Positions 36,466-45,127 of a stretch of DNA of 64,000 bases are shown in pieces. The stretch lies in contig JRNA01000016.1 in NCBI GenBank assembly GCA_000758905.1, positions 1 through 64,000 on the forward strand, written 5' to 3'. The stretch comes from Clostridiales bacterium S5-A14a. Lineage in GTDB: Bacteria; Bacillota; Clostridia; Peptostreptococcales; Anaerovoracaceae. Numbering within the stretch: position 1 is the first letter of the stretch; each line of letters starts with the position of its first letter. The notes under the pieces are model-generated. The model was not told where the DNA came from and did not search any database. It worked only from the letters and a program-made list of their open reading frames with translations. Made by a program: the position numbers and the translations under genes.

Positions 36466-37356
36466 ATGAAAATAACCGTAGGAAGCAGGGAGAGTAAACT
36501 TGCAGTTATTCAATCGAATATTGTCATAGATTCTCTTAGAGAGTCCCACCCAGAAATAGATGTAGAATTGCTTACCATGAAGACAACAGGCGACAAAATA
36601 CTCGACAAAACGCTTGATAAAATTGGCGGGAAGGGACTCTTCGTAAAGGAACTCGATAAGGCATTGGTTGATGGACGAGCTGATTTGACAGTCCATTCAT
36701 TAAAGGACATGCCAATGCAGGTTTCAGAAGAGCTTCCACTAGTTGCGTTTTCAAAACGTGAGGATCCAAGAGATGTTCTTGTACTTCCTATTGGCAAAGA
36801 TAAACTTGATAAATCGAAACCGATTGGAAGTTCATCAAAGAGAAGACAGCTTCATCTTAAGAAACTCTATCCTGATATGGAAGTTAAACCTATAAGAGGA
36901 AATCTCCAGACAAGGCTGAAAAAACTTGATGAAGGAGAATTCTCGGCCATAGTGTTAGCCTATGCAGGCCTTAAGAGGCTAGGACTTGAAGATAGGGTAT
37001 CAAGGGTGTTTTCACCATCTGAAATGGTACCTGCAGCATGTCAGGGCATCCTTGCAGTACAAGCCAGAAAAGATTTTGATGAGAGTTTGCTCAGGGATTT
37101 CAACGACGAAGAAACGAAGACAATTGCAATGGCAGAACGCTCTTTTGTTACGGAGCTTGACGGAGGATGCAGTTCACCAGTTGCAGCTTTTGCAGAAATT
37201 CAGGATGGAAACATCACTTTGACAGGCTTTTATGTAGATGAATTTGAAAATCAGTTGACAAAGACTGTAACAGGTCCGCTTAAAGATGGTGTAGCACTTG
37301 GAAGACAACTTGCACAGAACATGAAGAGAAAATTGAAAGAGATGAGAGATGAGTAA
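36466..37356 (+). CDS. hemC: Hydroxymethylbilane synthase (porphobilinogen deaminase)
   Basis: 296 residues; joins four porphobilinogen molecules. Signature: VGSRESKLAVIQSN at the N-terminus, TTGDKILDKTLDKIGGKGLFVKELD, and the cofactor-binding Cys in ELDGGCSSPVAAFAE. Start ATG 36466 follows GAGAGG. Overlaps the next gene by 8 nt. Confidence 0.97.
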   Translation: MKITVGSRESKLAVIQSNIVIDSLRESHPEIDVELLTMKTTGDKILDKTLDKIGGKGLFVKELDKALVDGRADLTVHSLKDMPMQVSEELPLVAFSKREDPRDVLVLPIGKDKLDKSKPIGSSSKRRQLHLKKLYPDMEVKPIRGNLQTRLKKLDEGEFSAIVLAYAGLKRLGLEDRVSRVFSPSEMVPAACQGILAVQARKDFDESLLRDFNDEETKTIAMAERSFVTELDGGCSSPVAAFAEIQDGNITLTGFYVDEFENQLTKTVTGPLKDGVALGRQLAQNMKRKLKEMRDE

Positions 37357-38839
37357 AAAAGAAAAAGGCGTAGTATATCTGGTTGGTGCAGGTCCTGGAG
37401 ATAAGGATTTACTCACATTAGCAGCTGAAAAGGCGATAAAGTCTGCGGACGTTGTGGTTTATGACAGGCTTGTAAGTGACGATATAATGGCTCTCATACC
37501 TGCTGGAACTAAGTTTATTAACGTTGGAAAGAATGTGGGCGATCATCCTGTGCCACAGGAGAGAATCAGTGAAATATTGGTTGAGGAGGCTCAAAAGGTT
37601 CAAAAGGTAGTAAGGCTAAAAGGTGGAGATCCGTTTCTGTTTGGACGCGGAGGTGAAGAACTTCAATTACTTGTGAGTAACGGGGTTGATTTTCGTGTTA
37701 TACCTGGCATTACATCATCTATAGGCGCAGCAACATACGGAGGAATTCCTGTAACACATAGGGATTATTGCTCTTCCGTTCACATGATAACAGGAGTTGG
37801 TAAGAGAGGAACTGAGCCAAATATCAACTTCCCAGCACTTGTGAAACTCGATGGAACACTTATCTTTATGATGTCTGTTGGAAGCATTGACTATATCTCA
37901 AATGGTCTTCTAGATGCTGGAATGGATCCAAATATGCCGTGCGGTGTCGTTGAAAATGGAACAAGAAGCTACCAGAGAAAGGTCATTTCTACACTAGAAA
38001 ATTTAGCGAATGATGTGCGGAAAAATTACATAAAATCACCAGCTCTCATAATTGTAGGCAGGGTTTGCAGCCTAAGTGAAGACTTTGACTGGTTCTCAAA
38101 ACTGCCTTTGATAGGCAAAAATATTCTTGTAACTCAGCCAAAATCAAAGGCATCAAGACTTGCTGAGTTAATACGGGATGCCGGAGGAAATCCTATTTTA
38201 TATCCTGTTATTGAAACAAAATACATAAGGCCAATTAACCCTCCAGTCGATGAGTTTAAGGTGTTGGCATTCACAAGTAGTGTAGGTGTTGAATCCTTCT
38301 TCGAAGATCTTTTGGATAAGGGCAAAGACGCTCGAAGTTTATCCGATAAAATTATAATAGCAGTTGGCTCACAGACAGCCGAGGTACTTAAAAAATATGG
38401 CGTAATTGCTGATTTTATTCCATCGAAATTTGATGGACAGACAATGATTTGGGAATTTGCAGAGACAGGGAAAGTTGAACCTGAAGACGGTATTTTGCTC
38501 CTGCGCGCAGAAAAGGGCAGTGAAGAAACAATCGAGGAACTTGAAAAATGGGGTGCACGCTACATAGATTATCCGATTTATAGAACGAATTTTGTGGACC
38601 ACGAATCTCTTGATATGGATAGTATTGACTGGATAACGTTCACAAGCAAGAGCTGTGTTTCGGGGCTTTTGTCAACACAAGATAAAAACAAATTAAAAGG
38701 CAGAACAGCCATTTGTATCGGAAGACAAACTGAGAAGCTGGCTTCAGATAGTGGATTTAAAACATACGTATCTGAAGAAGCTACTATAGTTTCAATGTTA
38801 GATAGAATTATTGAATTATCAGGAGGTCATGATGAATAG
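37349..38839 (+). CDS. cobA-hemD: Fused uroporphyrinogen-III C-methyltransferase / uroporphyrinogen-III synthase (CobA-HemD)
   Basis: 496 residues. The N-terminal SUMT domain (about 5-245) shows VYLVGAGPGDKDLLTL, VVVYDRLVS, RLKGGDPFLFGRGGEE, and VIPGITSSIGAATYGGIPVTHR. The C-terminal HemD domain (about 258-496) has the two-lobe pattern KVLAFTSSVGVESFF and WITFTSKSCVSGLL. One chain therefore closes the ring to uro'gen III and starts corrin methylation. This fusion is well known in clostridia. The 3' end overlaps hemB by 8 nt. Confidence 0.96.
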   Translation: MSKKEKGVVYLVGAGPGDKDLLTLAAEKAIKSADVVVYDRLVSDDIMALIPAGTKFINVGKNVGDHPVPQERISEILVEEAQKVQKVVRLKGGDPFLFGRGGEELQLLVSNGVDFRVIPGITSSIGAATYGGIPVTHRDYCSSVHMITGVGKRGTEPNINFPALVKLDGTLIFMMSVGSIDYISNGLLDAGMDPNMPCGVVENGTRSYQRKVISTLENLANDVRKNYIKSPALIIVGRVCSLSEDFDWFSKLPLIGKNILVTQPKSKASRLAELIRDAGGNPILYPVIETKYIRPINPPVDEFKVLAFTSSVGVESFFEDLLDKGKDARSLSDKIIIAVGSQTAEVLKKYGVIADFIPSKFDGQTMIWEFAETGKVEPEDGILLLRAEKGSEETIEELEKWGARYIDYPIYRTNFVDHESLDMDSIDWITFTSKSCVSGLLSTQDKNKLKGRTAICIGRQTEKLASDSGFKTYVSEEATIVSMLDRIIELSGGHDE

Positions 38840-39809
38840 AGGTCGAAGAACTAGAAGAAATGATAATGTCAGGAGGATGGTTAGAGAAACAAGACTATCA
38901 AAAGATAGCTTGATTTACCCTTTGTTCTTAGAAGAAGGCAGTGACATCAAAGCACATATTGATGCGATGCCTGGACAATATAGATACAGCCCTGACAGGG
39001 TACATGAGATTATAGATAAATGTCTTGATCACGGGATAAACAAGGTGATTCTCTTTGGAATACCAGCATGCAAGGATTCAGTAGGAACCCAGGCATATGA
39101 TGAGGATGCAATTGTGCAGTCAGGCATTAGAAAAATAAAAGAAGAATACGGCGATGAAATTTACATTGTTACAGATGTTTGCATGTGCGAGTACACAGAT
39201 CACGGGCACTGTGGAATCCTCAAAGACAAGGAAGTTGATAATGACCTTACACTGCCTTATCTTGCAAAGATTGCACTATCACACGTTGAAGCTGGTGCCG
39301 ATATGGTGGCACCTTCAGACATGATGGACGGTAGGATTGAAAAAATCAGAAGAACACTTGATGAAGCCGGATATAGCAATATCCCTATAATGAGTTATGC
39401 AGCAAAATATGCATCTGCATTTTACGGCCCATTCAGAGATGCTGCGGGTTCAGCTCCTTCATTTGGTGACAGGAGAGCATACCAGATGGATTATCACAAC
39501 AGGAGGGAAGCGATCAAGGAATCATTGTTTGACGCTGCTGAGGGAGCAGACATACTCATGGTTAAGCCAGCGCTCTCATATCTTGATATCATCAGAGATG
39601 TCAAAGATCGCACCAATCTCCCGGTTGCAGCATACAGCGTGAGCGGTGAGTATTCAATGATTAAAAATGCAGGAAAAGCAGGCTTATTGGATGAGTACAA
39701 AACAATGTGCGAGAGCACAGTTTCAATATACCGAGCCGGAGCAGATATTTTGTTGACTTATTACGCAATGGAAATTGCGGATGCAATCCAGAAGGGGGAC
39801 ATAGGATGA
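38832..39809 (+). CDS. hemB: Delta-aminolevulinic acid dehydratase (porphobilinogen synthase)
   Basis: About 325 residues; condenses two ALA. The metal-binding Cys cluster is VCMCEYTDHGHCG, and the active Lys lie in MSYAAKYASAFYGPFRDAAGSAP and LMVKPALSYLD. ATGs at 38829 and 38832 are candidates; AGGAGG at 38821-38826 favours 38832. Ends in an ATGA overlap with hemL. Confidence 0.97.
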   Translation: MNRGRRTRRNDNVRRMVRETRLSKDSLIYPLFLEEGSDIKAHIDAMPGQYRYSPDRVHEIIDKCLDHGINKVILFGIPACKDSVGTQAYDEDAIVQSGIRKIKEEYGDEIYIVTDVCMCEYTDHGHCGILKDKEVDNDLTLPYLAKIALSHVEAGADMVAPSDMMDGRIEKIRRTLDEAGYSNIPIMSYAAKYASAFYGPFRDAAGSAPSFGDRRAYQMDYHNRREAIKESLFDAAEGADILMVKPALSYLDIIRDVKDRTNLPVAAYSVSGEYSMIKNAGKAGLLDEYKTMCESTVSIYRAGADILLTYYAMEIADAIQKGDIG

Positions 39810-41095
39810 TGGATTTCTTGAAGATTCCTGAAAATGCTACGTCTAAGAGTATTTTTGAAGATGCGAAAAAATACATGCCAGGTGGTGTGAATAGTCCAGT
39901 AAGGGCCTTTAAGTCTGTTGGTTTATCACCAGTTTTTATCGAAAGTGCCGACGGTAGCAAAGTCTACGACATTGAGGGCAGGGAGTATATCGACTATGTA
40001 GGTTCGTGGGGTCCAATGATTCTAGGGCACAATGATCCAGTCGTGAAACAAGCTGTTTTTGAGACCGCTGAAAAAGGCCTGAGCTTCGGAGCATGTAACC
40101 ATCTTGAAGTGAAACTCGCAGAACTGATTTGTGATAATGTCAAACACGTCGAAATGATCAGGATGGTGAACAGCGGAACAGAGGCTGTTATGAGCTGCAT
40201 AAGGGCAGCTAGAGGTTTTACGGGCAGGAACAAAATAGTTAAGTTTGAGGGTTGTTATCATGGGCATAGTGATGCGCTTTTAGTAAAGGCGGGTTCGGGT
40301 GCCATGACCTTCGGTGAGCCTAACAGCGGCGGTGTAACAAAGGGTGCTGTTGAGGATACACTCCTTGCAAGATATAATGATATTGAAAGCGTTAAGAAGC
40401 TGTTTGCGGATAACAGAGGAGAAATTGCTTGTATAATAGTTGAGCCGGTAGCTGCTAATATGGGACTCGTTCTACCTGAAAAAGGCTTCCTAGAATCGCT
40501 CAGAGAAGTTTGCGACGAAAACGGTGCTCTTTTGATATTTGATGAGGTAATAACTGGATTTAGACTTGGATTTGGTGGAGCGGCAGAGTATTTTGGTGTT
40601 ACCCCAGACCTTGTAACCTATGGTAAAATAATAGGTGGCGGGATGCCTGTTGGAGCGTATGGCGGCAGAAGAGATGTTATGAGTCTTGTTTCTCCGCTAG
40701 GACCAGTTTATCAGGCTGGTACATTATCCGGCAATCCTATTGCTATGGCAGCTGGAATTACAATGCTCACACAGCTATTGAACAACCCATACATCTATGA
40801 GGAACTGGCAGCGAAGTGCAAATATTTTGTTGATAGCCTAAGAGAACTGACAGACTTTGAGGTGGTTGGAATCGGATCACTCGCATGTGTATTTCACCAG
40901 ACGAGCAGTGTTAAAAACTATAACGATGCGCTCAAATCAGATACAGAAAGCTTTAGCAAAGCCTTTAAAATTTTGCTTGAGAATGGAATCTACATGGGAC
41001 CTTCACAGTTTGAGAGCATTTTCTTTTCAACAGCGATTACGGACGAAGACATTACTAAGACAATTGATGTGTTTAAAAACATATTTTGTAAATAA
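39806..41095 (+). CDS. hemL: Glutamate-1-semialdehyde 2,1-aminomutase
   Basis: About 429-residue PLP enzyme; makes ALA. Motifs: MPGGVNSPVRAFKSVG, FEGCYHGHSDALLVKAGSG, LLIFDEVITGFRLG, and the PLP Lys in TYGKIIGGGMPVGAYGG. The start is ATG 39806 or 39809; AAGGGGG is 8 nt before 39806. Full length, unlike hemA. Confidence 0.97.
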   Translation: MMDFLKIPENATSKSIFEDAKKYMPGGVNSPVRAFKSVGLSPVFIESADGSKVYDIEGREYIDYVGSWGPMILGHNDPVVKQAVFETAEKGLSFGACNHLEVKLAELICDNVKHVEMIRMVNSGTEAVMSCIRAARGFTGRNKIVKFEGCYHGHSDALLVKAGSGAMTFGEPNSGGVTKGAVEDTLLARYNDIESVKKLFADNRGEIACIIVEPVAANMGLVLPEKGFLESLREVCDENGALLIFDEVITGFRLGFGGAAEYFGVTPDLVTYGKIIGGGMPVGAYGGRRDVMSLVSPLGPVYQAGTLSGNPIAMAAGITMLTQLLNNPYIYEELAAKCKYFVDSLRELTDFEVVGIGSLACVFHQTSSVKNYNDALKSDTESFSKAFKILLENGIYMGPSQFESIFFSTAITDEDITKTIDVFKNIFCK

Positions 41096-41125
41096 TTTTG
41101 TTAATATATAAGGAGGAAGTTTAAA

Positions 41126-41488
41126 GTGAAAGGGATTATGGTATTGGCTCATGGTAGCCGTGTTAAGGAAACAACTGATACTATTGAGAAAATTGTAAAA
41201 CTTGCGAAGGATAATATCAAAGATAAGGATATGCCAATAGAGATTGCTTACATGGAACTATGTTCGCCAAATATTGAGACTGTTGTAAAAAAACTTGTGG
41301 ATATGGGAGTCGATGAAATCAAGGTTGTTCCATACTTCTTGTTCAGGGGCATCCACATCAAGAAGGACATACCTAATGAACTTGAGGCTGCGCTAGAGGG
41401 TCATGACAACGTTAAAATTACTATGGGAGATACTTTGGGTGCAGATCCTAGACTTGCTGAGATATTGGCAGATAGAATTAACGATTAA
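41126..41488 (+). CDS. cbiX: Small sirohydrochlorin cobaltochelatase (CbiX-S type)
   Basis: 120 residues; inserts Co2+ into sirohydrochlorin, the early-cobalt step. The metal/catalytic His lies in VLAHGSRVKET (H9), and a second His follows VPYFLFRGIHIKKDIP. The single-domain size matches the homodimeric short CbiX best known from archaea and seen in some clostridia. An iron-inserting SirB role cannot be excluded, but the cobalamin operon context favours cobalt. Start GTG 41126 follows AAGGAGG. Confidence 0.9.
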   Translation: MKGIMVLAHGSRVKETTDTIEKIVKLAKDNIKDKDMPIEIAYMELCSPNIETVVKKLVDMGVDEIKVVPYFLFRGIHIKKDIPNELEAALEGHDNVKITMGDTLGADPRLAEILADRIND

Positions 41489-41525
41489 TCTTAATATTAT
41501 ATTAGACTATTAGTTTGGAGATTTT

Positions 41526-42731
41526 ATGAAAGTTAATGTAGTCGGAGGAGGTCCAGGTTCTATTGAACTTATGGTAAATGCCGGGATTTCTGCAATAAAA
41601 TCGGCGGATGTTGTTTTAACAAGTCTACGACTTAACGATGAATTTTCTGATTTAAACCCTAATATAAAGATTATGGGAATCATGGATACAATTGAATTTT
41701 TGAAAGACCACTGTGATGAACCTGATCTTAATGTTTCGGTTTTAGCATCCGGAGATGTTGGATTTTACAGCATTGCCGCTACACTTAGAAAGCATCTTGA
41801 TGATAATTTTAGTATTGAGCTTATTCCGGGAATTTCGAGTTTTCAATATTTTGCTTCGAAGATCATGATGGGCTATGAGGATTGGAAGCTAATCTCACTT
41901 CATGGACTCGATAGATCCATAGCACCATTTGCGTCTTACTACCACAAAACATTTGCTCTAACAGGGGGCAAGTGGGATGTTGCGGCTATTATAAGTGAAC
42001 TTATAAGGGTTGGACTTGAAGATGTAAGGCTATACGTTGGTGAAAGACTGGGAATGCAAGGCGAGCGAATTACTGTAGACACTCCAGAAAACCTGAAGGG
42101 TAAAACTTTTGACAAACTATCTGTTATACTTATAGAAAACAAAAATCACGTCAGCCCTTACAAGCTTTTTAAAGATGAGGATTACGTTAGAGGCAAGGCG
42201 CCTATGACTAAGGAGCATGTGCGTAATTTAAGCGTAGATGCTCTATCCGTTAGGCCGTCTGATGTTGTATGGGATGTCGGTGCAGGCTCAGGTGGTGTAA
42301 CATGTGCACTTGCATTAAGAGCTCATGAATCAACTGTGTATGCAGTTGAAATGAAAGATGATGCCCTTGATGTTCTTAATTCAAATATTAGAAAATTGAA
42401 AACTCTTAATGTTGAGGTGATAGCTGGCAGTGCACCAGATGCTCTTCTTGATTTGCCTGCTCCTCATAAGGTATTCTTAGGTGGAACAACAGGAAAGTTA
42501 GAGCAAATTGTCGATGTGGTTTTGGATAAAAATAAGAATGCTACAATAGTAGCAAATGCAATTACCCTTGAAACCATCAGCTCAATTATTGATGTATTTA
42601 AGAAAAAGAAATTGAAAACAGAAATTATTTCAGCGACTATCGCAAAATCAAAGAAACTTGGCAGTTATAACATGATGATGGGTGAAAATCCGATATACAT
42701 TGTAAAAGGAGAAAAAGATGAAGAGAATTAA
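41526..42731 (+). CDS. cbiET: Fused cobalt-precorrin-7 C5 / precorrin-6B C15-methyltransferase (CbiE-CbiT, CobL type)
   Basis: 401 residues. The N-terminal tetrapyrrole methylase domain CbiE (about 1-200) has VVGGGPGSIELMVNAGISAI and ASGDVGFYSIAATL. The C-terminal class I SAM methylase CbiT (about 215-401) has WDVGAGSGGVTCALALRA and FLGGTTGKLEQIV. The middle contains the CbiT decarboxylase lead-in GKAPMTKEHVRNLSVDAL. Overlaps cbiA by 14 nt. Confidence 0.95.
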   Translation: MKVNVVGGGPGSIELMVNAGISAIKSADVVLTSLRLNDEFSDLNPNIKIMGIMDTIEFLKDHCDEPDLNVSVLASGDVGFYSIAATLRKHLDDNFSIELIPGISSFQYFASKIMMGYEDWKLISLHGLDRSIAPFASYYHKTFALTGGKWDVAAIISELIRVGLEDVRLYVGERLGMQGERITVDTPENLKGKTFDKLSVILIENKNHVSPYKLFKDEDYVRGKAPMTKEHVRNLSVDALSVRPSDVVWDVGAGSGGVTCALALRAHESTVYAVEMKDDALDVLNSNIRKLKTLNVEVIAGSAPDALLDLPAPHKVFLGGTTGKLEQIVDVVLDKNKNATIVANAITLETISSIIDVFKKKKLKTEIISATIAKSKKLGSYNMMMGENPIYIVKGEKDEEN

Positions 42732-44085
42732 AATCCCTAGAATTATGCTGGTAGGAACCGGCAGTGGAAGCGGCAAAACAACAGCTACAATAGCATTGAT
42801 TAAGGCACTTAGCCTTATGGATAAAAAAGTCAGCTCATTCAAATGCGGACCTGACTATATAGACCCTATGTTCCATACAGAGGTAATGGGTGTGTCATCT
42901 AGAAATATTGACTTGTATTTACAAGGCTATGATGCACTAGAGACAATTTTAGGGCATTCAGAAGGCAGCGATATTGCCGTAATCGAAGGTGTTATGGGTA
43001 TGTATGATGGACTATCATTTAAGGATGACAGTTACTCAGCAAATCATATTTCAAGACTTACAGAAACGCCTGAAATCCTTGTTGCAAGCGTAGCTGGAAA
43101 GGGTAGATCTCTTCTCGCAAGCCTTAAGGGATATCTAGATTTTCATGAGAATCTCCTAAGGGGTGTATTGCTTAACAACTGTTCTGAAGCAATGTTCAAG
43201 ATTTTCAAACCTCTGATCGAGAGTGAACTCTCAATTCCTTGCATTGGATATCTGCCTAAGATTAAGGAAGCATCTATCGGAAGTAGACAACTTGGATTAA
43301 TAACCGCCGAGGAAATTGAAGACCTTCAGGACAAAATACAGGTGCTCGGCGAAACTTTTTTAAAGACTGTTGACATGGATGCAATTCTAGAAATTGCTTC
43401 TGATGCAGGAAATTTAGCTTATGAAGAAGTTCGTATAAATAAGATTGCAGAAAAACCTGTTAAAATTGCAATTGCAAAAGACAGAGCATTTTGCTTTGCA
43501 TATAAAGATAATTTAGATGTTTTGGAAAAACTTGGTGCGGAAATTGAATTTTTCTCTCCGATGAATGATGAAAAATTGCCTGAAAATATTAACGGAATTA
43601 TCATTGGTGGCGGATATCCTGAAAACTATCTTGATCGTATAATGAATAATGAGAGTATGAAGGAATCAATTCGAAATGCTAATTTGGCTGGGATTCCAAT
43701 CTATGCTGAAAGTGGCGGTTATACATATCTTGCTGAGACTATTACATACTTTGGACAGACATATAAGGGCGTAGGAATTGTACCTGGAAATATTACAATG
43801 TCAGATTCGCTTGTTAGATTTGGATACAAAACACTTACAGCTAATGTCGATAATATTTTATGCAAGGCTGGAGAACAGACAAAATGCCATGAACATCACT
43901 ATATGACTACAGATAATTTTGGTTCTGCGTTTGAAGCAAAGAAGGAAAGTGGATTAACATATGAAGCTATTCACGCAACTAAGAATATAGTTGCCGGATT
44001 CCCTTGCATTCACTGGCTTAGCAACATTTCATTTGCAGAGAACTTCATAAAGGCTTGCGAAGAAAGAAAGCCTTTTAATGAATAG
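42718..44085 (+). CDS. cbiA: Cobyrinate a,c-diamide synthase, with Ser in place of the glutaminase nucleophile
   Basis: 455 residues; amidates the a and c side chains of cobyrinate. The N-terminal ATPase domain is normal: GTGSGSGKTTATIAL, RNIDLYLQG, AVIEGVMGMYDG. The C-terminal GATase domain (about 245-450) aligns well (IIIGGGYPENYLDRI, HEHHYM, final FPCIHWLSN keeping the His), but the nucleophile motif, normally AECGG, reads YAESGG: codon AGT at 43711-43713 gives Ser332. Loss of this Cys in class I amidotransferases abolishes glutamine use while ammonia-dependent synthesis can remain. Start ATG follows AAGGAG. Context leaves no doubt about the pathway. Confidence 0.95.
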   Translation: MKRIKIPRIMLVGTGSGSGKTTATIALIKALSLMDKKVSSFKCGPDYIDPMFHTEVMGVSSRNIDLYLQGYDALETILGHSEGSDIAVIEGVMGMYDGLSFKDDSYSANHISRLTETPEILVASVAGKGRSLLASLKGYLDFHENLLRGVLLNNCSEAMFKIFKPLIESELSIPCIGYLPKIKEASIGSRQLGLITAEEIEDLQDKIQVLGETFLKTVDMDAILEIASDAGNLAYEEVRINKIAEKPVKIAIAKDRAFCFAYKDNLDVLEKLGAEIEFFSPMNDEKLPENINGIIIGGGYPENYLDRIMNNESMKESIRNANLAGIPIYAESGGYTYLAETITYFGQTYKGVGIVPGNITMSDSLVRFGYKTLTANVDNILCKAGEQTKCHEHHYMTTDNFGSAFEAKKESGLTYEAIHATKNIVAGFPCIHWLSNISFAENFIKACEERKPFNE

Positions 44086-44088
44086 AAC

Positions 44089-44131
44089 CATTAGGATGCT
44101 AATGATTCATAACATGTTAATGTAATATAAT
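44089..44131 (+). promoter_or_regulatory. Possible promoter/operator just upstream of cbiB
   Basis: Inverted repeat CATTAG-gatg-CTAATG (44089-44104), palindrome TAACATGTTA (44110-44119), and a perfect TATAAT at 44126-44131. The -35 at 17-bp spacing is poor. The -10 box ends 9 nt before the ATG at 44141, so transcripts from it would be almost leaderless. Confidence 0.4.
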
Positions 44132-44140
44132 CTTACTTTT

Positions 44141-45118
44141 ATGATATTGGATTTCGTAATAACACATAAGATTGTCATAATTCTATTATTGTCCTCTTTG
44201 CTTGATTTTATATTCGGGGATCCTATAAAGATCCCTCATCCAATTATTTATATTGGGAAACTTATTTCGAGATTAGAAAAATCATTATCACCTGATTCTA
44301 CAGAGAGGGACATTCCGAAGGGAGTTTTAATATTTATTTTGACGGTATTTATAAGTTTTGCCGTTCCCTTTGCGGTTTTGTTCTTCTTGTACAGAATTAA
44401 TTTTTGGATAGGATTGATACTTGAGATTTTTTGGTCTTTTCAAATTTTGGCAGCAAGAACACTAAATACAGAGGCGCTTAAAGTTAAAAAACATCTTGAA
44501 AGTGGCGATCTTATAGAAGCCAGAAGAGCTCTTTCTATGATAGTTGGAAGAGATACTACACAGCTTTCAAAGGAAGATATAATAAAGGCTGTAGTTGAAA
44601 CCGTTAGTGAAAATACTACAGATGGCATCGTATCTCCACTTATTGCAATTGCAATCGGAGGAGCTCCTTTAGGCTTTGCATATAAGGCAGTTAATACGCT
44701 GGATTCAATGATCGGATATAAGAGCGAAAAATATTTTTACTTCGGTAAGGCTTCTGCAATTCTAGATGATGTTTTTAATTATTTACCGGCAAGACTTACC
44801 GGAATTTCAATGTGCTTCGCATCGGGTTTGGTTCCGGGGCTTTCTATGAGGGGAGCTTGGCGCGTGATGATGAGGGATCATGCGAAGCACGCATCTCCGA
44901 ACGGGGGCTGGACGGAGGGTGCGACTGCGGGTGCTCTGGGGGTTAGGCTCGGAGGAGATGCGACCTATTTCGGGGTCCTTTTCAAAAAAGCCGCTTTAGG
45001 TGATCCGAAAAGAGATATTAGAATCTCTGATATTGAGGATACAACTAAACTCATGTGGGCGAGTTCAATTATTATCTTGATACTAATTGTTATGATAAGA
45101 GCATTTTGTTTTTTATGA
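44141..45118 (+). CDS. cbiB: Adenosylcobinamide-phosphate synthase (CbiB)
   Basis: 325-residue membrane protein that attaches aminopropanol (phosphate) to adenosylcobyric acid. Family features: LLDFIFGDPIKIPHPIIYIGK, RRALSMIVGRDTTQLSKEDI, AVVETVSENTTDGIVSPL, KAVNTLDSMIGYKSEKY, HASPNGGWTEGATAGALGVRLGG. Four or so TM helices. No ribosome site before ATG 44141. The stretch about 44885-44970 is noticeably richer in GC codons (GGG, GCG) than the rest of the gene, over the most conserved motif. Confidence 0.93.
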   Translation: MILDFVITHKIVIILLLSSLLDFIFGDPIKIPHPIIYIGKLISRLEKSLSPDSTERDIPKGVLIFILTVFISFAVPFAVLFFLYRINFWIGLILEIFWSFQILAARTLNTEALKVKKHLESGDLIEARRALSMIVGRDTTQLSKEDIIKAVVETVSENTTDGIVSPLIAIAIGGAPLGFAYKAVNTLDSMIGYKSEKYFYFGKASAILDDVFNYLPARLTGISMCFASGLVPGLSMRGAWRVMMRDHAKHASPNGGWTEGATAGALGVRLGGDATYFGVLFKKAALGDPKRDIRISDIEDTTKLMWASSIIILILIVMIRAFCFL

Positions 45119-45127
45119 CGGAGGAAT

